Of a DNA stretch of 5,434 nt, positions 1 through 4,732 are shown in pieces (the stretch's first letter is position 1; the number at the start of each line of letters is the position of its first letter). The notes beneath the pieces are model-generated. The model was not told where the DNA came from. It did no database searches and worked only from the letters and a program-made list of their open reading frames with translations. The stretch comes from Verrucomicrobiota bacterium (GTDB taxonomy: Bacteria; Verrucomicrobiota; Kiritimatiellia; Kiritimatiellales; Tichowtungiaceae), in assembly GCA_020853375.1 (NCBI GenBank), contig JADYZA010000223.1, positions 1 to 5,434 on the forward strand. Reading direction: 5' to 3'. A program made the position numbers and the translations under genes.

Positions 1-2
1 TT

Positions 3-1331
3 CTTCTGTCCGGAACAGAAAATCTGGAATGGATATCGCTCTTCAACGGCTTCTTTCCGCCGAGCGTGACGAACAGTCTGACAATTTTCGCGCTGATTCT
101 CGGCGCAGGCGGACTGATCACCCTGCAAAAACGCCTTCCGACCATGATCACCACACTGGCACTAGTCGGTGCGTTTCTGACCGTACGCTCCATCGGCTCT
201 CTGAGCGTGTTTGCCTTCCTCGCGTTCCCTTTCATCATCCTGAGCTTTAACGCGGTCAGCGAATATCTGTCGCGCACTCTGATAACCGTCCTGAAAACCA
301 GCGAGGCTCTATTGCACAAACTGCTGGTGATCGTCGCATTGATTTTAATGATCGGCTCTTCCATTTCTCTGGTCACCAATCGCATCTATACAAACATCGG
401 AAGCGCTTCCAAATTCGGGCTGGGCATTGAACCCGGCGCGTTCCCCGTGGCCGCCGCCAGCGTCCTTTCGCGAGCAGACTTTCCGAAGACCATCTTAAAT
501 ATCGCCCACGACGGCGGATACATCGCGCTGAAAAGCCCAGGCAGCAAGGTTTTCTGCGACACCCGTGCGTCTTTCTACGGAACAGAATTCTACAAAACCC
601 TCAATAAAGCGTTGCTTGGACATCCGGGAGCATGGAAGGCGATTCTGTCAGACTGGAACCCTCATGCCGTAGTCCTCAACGCCTGCTGGCCGGACGCTGG
701 AGCGCTGGCCAGCCGGCTGATTGCTGAACAGAATCAAGAGGGAGTAAACCGGTGGAAGCTGGTCTACTTCGACGGGGCCACCGTTATTCTAGTGCGGAAT
801 CTGCCGGAGTACGCGACCTTGATTGACGATCCATCCATCCAGAAAGACGGAATGAACGTGCTCGAAAAAGAACAAGCCGCATATCTGGCGCACGGAAAAG
901 GTTTTATCAAAGCTGGGAACTCATCCCGCCTGATCGGCGCGGGCAGTCTTTATCTCGCCTTAAACCGTCCGAAGCAGGCAGAAGAAGTCTACAGCGCGCT
1001 GGTGGCAAACAGCCCGAGCATGGCGGGAGCATGGCTTGGCCTCGGTCAGAGCATGATCCTTCAGAAACAGCTTTCCAAGGGGCTGGAATGCATGGAGAAA
1101 GCTTCTAAAATCACCCCGAATAACGGTCGAGTCTGGATGGGTCTTTTCCAAGCCTACCGTCTGAAAGGCGACGACAGCAAAGCGCGCAATGCCGCCGAGC
1201 AGCTGAATCGATTCTTCAAAGCGGATAAGGCGACAGTCGAACAGCAGGCCGAAACAGAGCCGAAAAAAGAAACTCCGGCCCCCGTGCAGAAATCCGAGCT
1301 GGATTTGCAGCTTCCTCAACAGTTGAAGTAA
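3..1331 (+). CDS. Polytopic membrane protein with C-terminal TPR repeats, 5'-truncated (possible GT39-like family)
   Basis: The frame is open to the left edge of the window, so the true start lies outside it. The in-frame GTG at 66 is probably internal, because the codons before it (reading LLSGTENLEWISLFNGFFPP) look like ordinary coding sequence. Numbering from that GTG, hydrophobic segments lie at about 3-20, 27-66 (two helices) and 86-104. A soluble domain follows at about 110-240, with the landmarks GGY (150-152) and VFCDTR (D165, R167). This resembles the soluble region seen after multi-helix GT39/PMT-like membrane domains in Planctomycetes and Verrucomicrobia, where FN...GGY and VFxDxR-x-xxYG patterns recur. 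Three TPR-like helical pairs occupy about 288-320, 321-354 and 355-390, and a Glu/Pro/Lys-rich tail ends the protein. The expected catalytic N-terminal loops are not in view, so a glycosyl-transfer role is only inferred. TPRs suggest protein-protein contacts, probably on the periplasmic side. Confidence 0.75.
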   Translation, partial: LLSGTENLEWISLFNGFFPPSVTNSLTIFALILGAGGLITLQKRLPTMITTLALVGAFLTVRSIGSLSVFAFLAFPFIILSFNAVSEYLSRTLITVLKTSEALLHKLLVIVALILMIGSSISLVTNRIYTNIGSASKFGLGIEPGAFPVAAASVLSRADFPKTILNIAHDGGYIALKSPGSKVFCDTRASFYGTEFYKTLNKALLGHPGAWKAILSDWNPHAVVLNACWPDAGALASRLIAEQNQEGVNRWKLVYFDGATVILVRNLPEYATLIDDPSIQKDGMNVLEKEQAAYLAHGKGFIKAGNSSRLIGAGSLYLALNRPKQAEEVYSALVANSPSMAGAWLGLGQSMILQKQLSKGLECMEKASKITPNNGRVWMGLFQAYRLKGDDSKARNAAEQLNRFFKADKATVEQQAETEPKKETPAPVQKSELDLQLPQQLK

Positions 1332-1348
1332 TCCCTCAGCGCCGTTTC

Positions 1349-1383
1349 AAAACACCCTTGTTGAAAAACAGGGGTGTTTTTTT
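1349..1383 (+). terminator. Rho-independent terminator between convergent genes
   Basis: Positions 1349-1362 pair with 1367-1380 to form a stem of about 14 bp, with one G-T wobble (1358/1371). It is closed by a GAAA tetraloop at 1363-1366. A run of seven T (1377-1383) covers the 3' stem end and the bases after it. It starts 17 nt after the stop of the TPR membrane protein gene. Read on the minus strand the same hairpin forms and the stem ends in four T, so it may also end the opposing GHL10 transcript, though with a weaker T-tract. Confidence 0.9.
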
Positions 1384-2554
1384 ATCGTGATCCGAGTAGC
1401 GCCTTCGCTTTCGCCGTGGGGCGGTGCTCTTCAAAAAGATAGGAATAGGCGAACAGTGCGTAACCGTGGCAGCCAGCGTTGCGCACAGCTTCAATCTCCC
1501 GCCGAATTTCGGCTGGAGAGGCTTTGCAGTCAATTCCGACCACCAGTTGCGAAGCCGTCGCTCCGCGCCCCAGCGATTTACGAATCTTCCCCAGCCGCTC
1601 ATCAAAAAGCTGCGGGTTGTAATTCATCGGTACCAGCCAATCGACCATCTGCTCTTTGGCCCAGCGGCGGCTATCCTGAAATCCGGCAGTGTAGCCTCTG
1701 TCAAAATCAGCCAATACACTGGAAGAGATCGTGCACTGCGGGCCGCGGGCGGCCTTAACGGTTTTGCGCAGATCGGCAACCACCTGTGAAACGGAGTCGC
1801 GCCGAAAGGCGCCCCAGTTTCCGCCGTAGTTTTTGCGCACCTGTTCCATCGAAAACCGGTCGTAGGAGAAATCGGAGCGCCGGGCGAGGTCGGCGGAGGA
1901 AGCGCGAGGATAAAGTTGCGGGGCGACATCTTTATAGTCATACGGGAAGCGGATGTAATCCAGATGCACACCAGCGATGTCGTATTTCGCCAGCTCGGCG
2001 GCGATCGCAGTCAGATGTTGACGGACTTCCGGAAGCGCCGGGTTCAAAAACGAATACCAGCCGCTTGTGGGGCGCATCCTCTGCCCGAGCGAATCGACCA
2101 TGAACCACTCCGGATGAGCTGTCCAGTTCTGTCCGGCGGAGCGCGGAGCATCTTGAATCCCCCGCCAGCCGGGAAGCACGTTCATGTAAGCATGCAGGCG
2201 GATTCCGTGTTTTTTCGCGCTGTCGGCGGCGATCTGAAGAGGATCCCAGCCGGGATTCCGTCCGGTCGTGGAAGCGTTATCGCTTGTAAGCTCGTGAGCC
2301 CACGGCTCTACGCGGCTCGGATAAAAGACCGTTCCGTTTCCACGAATCTGGAAGAAAATGTCGGTAAAGCCGGATCGAGCGCAGTTGGCGACAATCGCCT
2401 CCACGTCGGCAGGCTTTTTATAGTCGAAGCGGGTCACCCAGATTGCGCGGACTTCCGGAAGGTGCGCCGGAGCCGAGGCGGTTGTAAGCAGGGAAATCAG
2501 CAGAGCGAAAACAAGCGAAAGAATCAGGGAGGTTTTTTTCATGCGGCGGAGCAT
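1382..2554 (-). CDS. Secreted glycoside-hydrolase-like protein, GHL10 family (PF02638)
   Basis: Numbering from the ATG at 2554, residues 5-30 form a signal peptide: MKK, a long Leu-rich core, then an Ala-rich ASAPA cleavage region. No Cys follows the hydrophobic core, so this is not an obvious lipoprotein. The mature protein opens with EVRAIWVTRFDY (34-45), the usual first strand of GHL10 (DUF187) domains. FFQIRGNGTVFY follows near 68-79, then GIRLHAYMNV and GVHLDYIRFPY (196-206, with D199 in the barrel-like core). Further on are a DWLVPMNY strand and a C-terminal GYALFAYSYL. The length of 390 aa suits one complete (beta/alpha)8-like domain with nothing appended. The family is thought to cleave glycans; E. 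coli DigH (YddW) acts on peptidoglycan lacking stem peptides. The substrate here is unproven. An alternative start at 2542 (MKKTS) gives a more classical signal peptide. Neither start has a clear Shine-Dalgarno site. The gene is divergent from the exbB-like operon and its stop codon lies in the T-tract of the terminator. Confidence 0.88.
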   Translation of the reverse strand: MLRRMKKTSLILSLVFALLISLLTTASAPAHLPEVRAIWVTRFDYKKPADVEAIVANCARSGFTDIFFQIRGNGTVFYPSRVEPWAHELTSDNASTTGRNPGWDPLQIAADSAKKHGIRLHAYMNVLPGWRGIQDAPRSAGQNWTAHPEWFMVDSLGQRMRPTSGWYSFLNPALPEVRQHLTAIAAELAKYDIAGVHLDYIRFPYDYKDVAPQLYPRASSADLARRSDFSYDRFSMEQVRKNYGGNWGAFRRDSVSQVVADLRKTVKAARGPQCTISSSVLADFDRGYTAGFQDSRRWAKEQMVDWLVPMNYNPQLFDERLGKIRKSLGRGATASQLVVGIDCKASPAEIRREIEAVRNAGCHGYALFAYSYLFEEHRPTAKAKALLGSR

Positions 2555-2568
2555 AGTTGATTTTTACG

Positions 2569-2640
2569 ATGTTTGAAAAAAAAACTGTACTGTTTTTCCA
2601 AACATTGGAGAATGCGGGTCACTTTTTCCAATCATTGAAC
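2569..2640. promoter_or_regulatory. Divergent intergenic region with repeated TTTTTCCAA-x-CATTG elements (putative operators)
   Basis: Two near-identical elements lie on the + strand: TTTTTCCAAACATTGGAG at 2593-2610 and TTTTTCCAATCATTGAAC at 2623-2640. Their starts are exactly 30 bp apart. The core is palindromic: TCCAA-ACA-TTGGA in the first (2597-2609), and a less perfect version in the second. A third, partial copy in the opposite direction is at 2569-2584 (ATGTTTG followed by nine A), which reads as poly-T-CAAACAT on the minus strand. The region separates the GHL10 gene from the exbB-like operon and must carry promoters for both. I could not pick out convincing -35/-10 pairs. A dimeric regulator binding on one face of the helix is the simplest reading, but a DNA-shape or RNA-level role is possible. 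Confidence 0.5.
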
Positions 2641-2643
2641 CTC

Positions 2644-2647
2644 GGAG
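2644..2647 (+). promoter_or_regulatory. Probable ribosome binding site of the exbB-like gene
   Basis: GGAG lies 10 nt before the ATG at 2658, slightly longer than the optimal spacing. It supports that ATG as the start of the operon's first gene. Confidence 0.55.
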
Positions 2648-2657
2648 ATTAAAAACT

Positions 2658-3407
2658 ATGAACGGACTGTTTTCACCCCTGATCATGGCGAGCGTCGGTC
2701 TGGCTTTCCGGCAAAGCGAGCTGAACGGCAAAGTGATTGTCGTTATCCTGATCCTCATTTCGGTGGGCGCCTGGACCGTTATGCTGACCAAGTTCGCCCA
2801 GTTGCGCGCCGCCCGGCTGGCCAGTAATCGGTTTTTGAAAGTTTTTCGCGAACAGGCCCGCACAACCAATCTGTTCGTAAAAAAACAGGGCATGCCGGAA
2901 ACCCCGCTCGACTCGATCTATCAGGCAGGATGTAAAGCGCTGATTGAGCAGCTCACCCTGATCGGCGTTGATCGAGATGAAATTCTTATGGGTAACGTTT
3001 ATCCTCAGGGACAAAGGCGGCTTGATACGCATCAGATGGATGTCATACGAGATGCGGCCGACTGCGCTCTGGCAGACAAGGCTCTTGAGCTGGAAAGCCT
3101 GATGGGTCTGCTGGCGACCGCCGTCAGCGTCGGCCCGTTCCTCGGCCTGTTGGGAACCGTTTGGGGCGTGATGGGAACGTTCAGTGGAATGGCAACTGCC
3201 GGATCTGCAACACTCTCCGCCGTCGCGCCGGGCATCTCAGGCGCCCTGTTAACCACCGTCGCCGGACTTTTGGTCGCGCTCCCCGCCTCCATCGGATACG
3301 GCCTGCTGGCAACCCGCATCCGCTACCTCTCGGTGCAAATGGATAACTTCGCGCAGGAGTTCACCGGACGAATCCAGCAGGAATTCATGCTGGATTATTC
3401 TAAATAA
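2658..3407 (+). CDS. MotA/TolQ/ExbB-family proton channel protein
   Basis: This is the inner-membrane channel subunit of a proton-driven motor, which surrounds ExbD/TolR helices and powers a TonB/TolA arm. Its 249 aa fit the family. TM1 is at about 26-44, followed by a large cytoplasmic domain (about 45-145). TM2 (about 149-176) contains the hallmark PFLGLLGTVWGVM, and TM3 (about 188-218) contains APGISGALLTTVAGLLVALPA. T167 in GTVWG and T200 in ALLTT align by eye with E. coli ExbB T148 and T181, which line the pore. The glutamate of the usual GI(A/S)EAL motif (E. coli ExbB E176) is Gly195 here. The gene starts the operon and is followed 11 nt later by the exbD-like gene. ExbB and TolQ cannot be told apart safely from this sequence, so I leave the symbol open. 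Confidence 0.93.
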   Translation: MNGLFSPLIMASVGLAFRQSELNGKVIVVILILISVGAWTVMLTKFAQLRAARLASNRFLKVFREQARTTNLFVKKQGMPETPLDSIYQAGCKALIEQLTLIGVDRDEILMGNVYPQGQRRLDTHQMDVIRDAADCALADKALELESLMGLLATAVSVGPFLGLLGTVWGVMGTFSGMATAGSATLSAVAPGISGALLTTVAGLLVALPASIGYGLLATRIRYLSVQMDNFAQEFTGRIQQEFMLDYSK

Positions 3408-3412
3408 AGGAG
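3406..3412 (+). promoter_or_regulatory. Ribosome binding site fixing the GTG start of the exbD-like gene
   Basis: AAAGGAG, beginning within the exbB-like stop codon, lies 6 nt before the GTG at 3419. This strong Shine-Dalgarno match favours the GTG even though further purine-rich SD-like sequence lies downstream, inside the coding region. Confidence 0.8.
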
Positions 3413-3418
3413 CTGCTT

Positions 3419-3835
3419 GTGAGAAGGAGAAGAAGGAGAACCAGCCTGATCTCGCTACGCGAAAGCAACGAGATCAACATCACCTCGCTGATGGATATTA
3501 TCGTTATCCTGCTGTTTGCTTTCATCATCACGATGCCCATCATTGAGCAAAGCCTCCCGATCGATCTGCCGCGCGGAAAAGCCGGAGCGATGGATTTGAC
3601 GAAAAAACACCACACCATCGAAATCTCGATCAAACGCGGGCTAACACTGGATGGTGCGCCGATCTCCGTGGAAGAGCTCGGAGCGAAAATGAGAACAATC
3701 GGCGCGAACGAACCGAAATCGCCAATCTATGTGCGGGCTGACGACAAACTTGACTATGGCCGGGTCGTGGAAGTCATCCAGGTCTTAAAACTCGCCAACA
3801 TCCAGACCATGGGACTGGTCACACAGGCCGAATAA
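3419..3835 (+). CDS. ExbD/TolR-family biopolymer transport protein
   Basis: This is the second subunit of the proton-driven motor: a single-pass inner-membrane protein whose helix sits in the ExbB/TolQ pore. The 138 aa follow the family plan of a short cytoplasmic N-terminus, one TM helix (about 24-45) and a periplasmic domain (about 55-138). The signature INITSLMDIIVILLFAFIIT carries the essential membrane aspartate, D26, equivalent to E. coli ExbD D25. The usual Pro of the TPFID motif is Ser here. The periplasmic part (IEISIKRGLTLDGAPISVEEL, then SPIYVRADDKLDYGRVVEVI) matches the typical ExbD/TolR fold. The N-terminus is odd: six consecutive Arg residues, encoded by a perfect 9-bp duplication. 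The start is GTG, supported by a strong upstream SD. The next gene begins 16 nt after the stop, so co-translation in one operon is likely. Confidence 0.93.
   Translation: MRRRRRRTSLISLRESNEINITSLMDIIVILLFAFIITMPIIEQSLPIDLPRGKAGAMDLTKKHHTIEISIKRGLTLDGAPISVEELGAKMRTIGANEPKSPIYVRADDKLDYGRVVEVIQVLKLANIQTMGLVTQAE
3422..3439 (+). repeat. Perfect 9-bp tandem duplication encoding Arg6 at the ExbD N-terminus
   Basis: AGAAGGAGA occurs twice back to back, in frame, immediately after the GTG start. It encodes six Arg residues with AGA/AGG codons only. Each copy also contains a Shine-Dalgarno-like AAGGAG core. Confidence 0.9.
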
Positions 3836-3851
3836 GAGACGCATTAAAAAC

Positions 3852-4718
3852 GTGAAAAGTTCCCTGGGAAAAAAAATGTTCGGGAGGGTTTCCATCGTGC
3901 ATGGAACCGTCCTGCTGTTTCTTATTCTCCAGTCGCTTTTCCCCTCATGTCACCACAAGCCGAAAAACGTCACTTTCTTCGACTTAGCCGGAGGCCCCGC
4001 CCCTGCGCCAGCCCCCGAACCGGAATCCGAAGCGGCACCAGAACCGGAAGTCAAAATCAAGCCCGAGCCAAAACCGGTTCCAAAGCCTGAACCCAAGCCG
4101 GAAAAAAAACTTAGCCCGAAGCCGATAGAAACCAATGCGCCGCCGAAAAAAGTAGAAACCAACGCACCGCCAAAAAAAGTAGAAACTAAAAAACCGGCCG
4201 TCACAAACACCCCTACAAAACCAAAAACAGAAGCGGAAAAATTGGAGGAAAGGCTGGCCGAGGTTCGGAAAGGCGGCAAACCGGTAAAGGCTTCGAAAAC
4301 ACAACCCGGTGCGCCAGTAGCAAAATCACGACTTGATTACAGCGGACTTCAGGCGGCCCTAAACAGCGGGGCCGCCGGTTCAAGCTCAGGAACTGGGAGC
4401 GGCGGTTCAAGTTCAGGATTCGGCTCCGGCTCCGGCGGCATGTACAGTCCGTTTGCCGGTTATTACGACAGCATTAAACAGAGAATGTACGGAGTCTGGA
4501 ATCAGCCCGCAGGCGCGCCGATTGGCCTGACAGCAACCGCCGTTATTCGAGTCGAGAAAAACGGAACCGTTTCAAGAAAAGCCATCACCGCACGCTCAGG
4601 AAACATGCTGTTCGACCAATCCGTCCAAAGCGCCCTAAACGCAACCCTTCAACTGCCCGCACCACCGGACGAACTGGCGGGTCAAGATATAGAGATTGTT
4701 TTCGAGCTGGCGGATTAG
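3852..4718 (+). CDS. TonB/TolA-family energy transducer
   Basis: This periplasm-spanning arm should be energised by the two upstream products. Its parts in order are: a basic N-terminus; one TM helix (about 13-30) with a His-Gly pair (H17-G18), as in TonB/TolA anchors; the segment VTFFDLAGG; a Pro/Lys/Glu-rich extended linker (about 48-140); a Lys/Glu helical stretch (EAEKLEERLAEVRKG); a Ser/Gly-rich linker (174-196); and a C-terminal TonB_2/TolA-like domain (about 198-288). That domain shows Y-x2-IKQRMYGVWNQP, VIRVEKNGTVSRKAI, SGNMLFDQSV and LPAPPDEL, which are typical of PF13103-like domains. Both linkers contain 9-residue tandem repeats. The start is GTG with only a weak SD (AAGAGA near 3834-3839). 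An ATG at 3876 (residue 9) is a possible alternative that would remove two of the basic residues near the membrane. The usual TM Ser-x3-His is Ser-x2-His here (S14, H17). TonB versus TolA is undecided because no tolB, pal or receptor gene adjoins. Confidence 0.88.
   Translation: MKSSLGKKMFGRVSIVHGTVLLFLILQSLFPSCHHKPKNVTFFDLAGGPAPAPAPEPESEAAPEPEVKIKPEPKPVPKPEPKPEKKLSPKPIETNAPPKKVETNAPPKKVETKKPAVTNTPTKPKTEAEKLEERLAEVRKGGKPVKASKTQPGAPVAKSRLDYSGLQAALNSGAAGSSSGTGSGGSSSGFGSGSGGMYSPFAGYYDSIKQRMYGVWNQPAGAPIGLTATAVIRVEKNGTVSRKAITARSGNMLFDQSVQSALNATLQLPAPPDELAGQDIEIVFELAD
4128..4190 (+). repeat. 27-bp tandem repeat in the TonB/TolA-like linker (ETNAPPKKV units)
   Basis: Two full in-frame units, at 4128-4154 and 4155-4181, both encode ETNAPPKKV. 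A degenerate third unit begins ETKK at 4182. The two full units differ at three third-codon positions, all synonymous (AAT/AAC, GCG/GCA, CCG/CCA). The peptide has therefore stayed constant while the DNA drifted. Confidence 0.9.
4377..4430 (+). repeat. 27-bp tandem repeat in the Ser/Gly linker (GSSSGxGSG units)
   Basis: Two in-frame 9-residue units, GSSSGTGSG (residues 176-184) and GSSSGFGSG (185-193), lie at 4377-4403 and 4404-4430. The first 15 bases of each unit differ at one synonymous position (AGC/AGT). This forms a flexible hinge just before the C-terminal domain. Confidence 0.85.
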
Positions 4719-4732
4719 CCTTCAAAAAGGAA

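Noticed and set aside
29..250. 73-codon + strand frame starting at an ATG at the window's left edge
   Set aside because: It overlaps the hydrophobic, domain-consistent frame of the TPR membrane protein, which is open to the edge. It has no recognisable features.
1916..2560. Long + strand open frame (214 codons) antisense to the GHL10 gene
   Set aside because: The minus-strand frame has a signal peptide and clear GHL10 motifs. The antisense product is Arg/Gly-rich with no recognisable domain, which is typical of a shadow frame in GC-rich DNA.
2555..2657. Sigma-70-type promoters for the two divergent genes
   Set aside because: Only poor matches such as TTGGAG followed by AATCAT at a 19-nt spacing were found. 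None is good enough to annotate.
3852..3960. Possible lipoprotein signal in the TonB-like protein (Cys33 after the hydrophobic segment)
   Set aside because: The residues before Cys (L-F-P-S) do not fit a lipobox. A TonB/TolA arm is expected to stay anchored by an uncleaved helix.
4128..4190. CRISPR-like or mobile repeat
   Set aside because: The 27-bp units are directly tandem without spacers, lie in frame and encode a conserved peptide, so this is a protein linker repeat.
3950..4304. Two overlapping minus-strand frames rich in Phe/Gly opposite the TonB-like linker
   Set aside because: They are the reverse reading of Pro/Lys/Glu-rich repeat codons. The repetitive FGG and FFG patterns follow from the linker composition.
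4719..4732. Terminator between the TonB-like gene and the photolyase gene
   Set aside because: The gap is only 14 nt. I see no stem with a T-tract in it or just around the stop codons.
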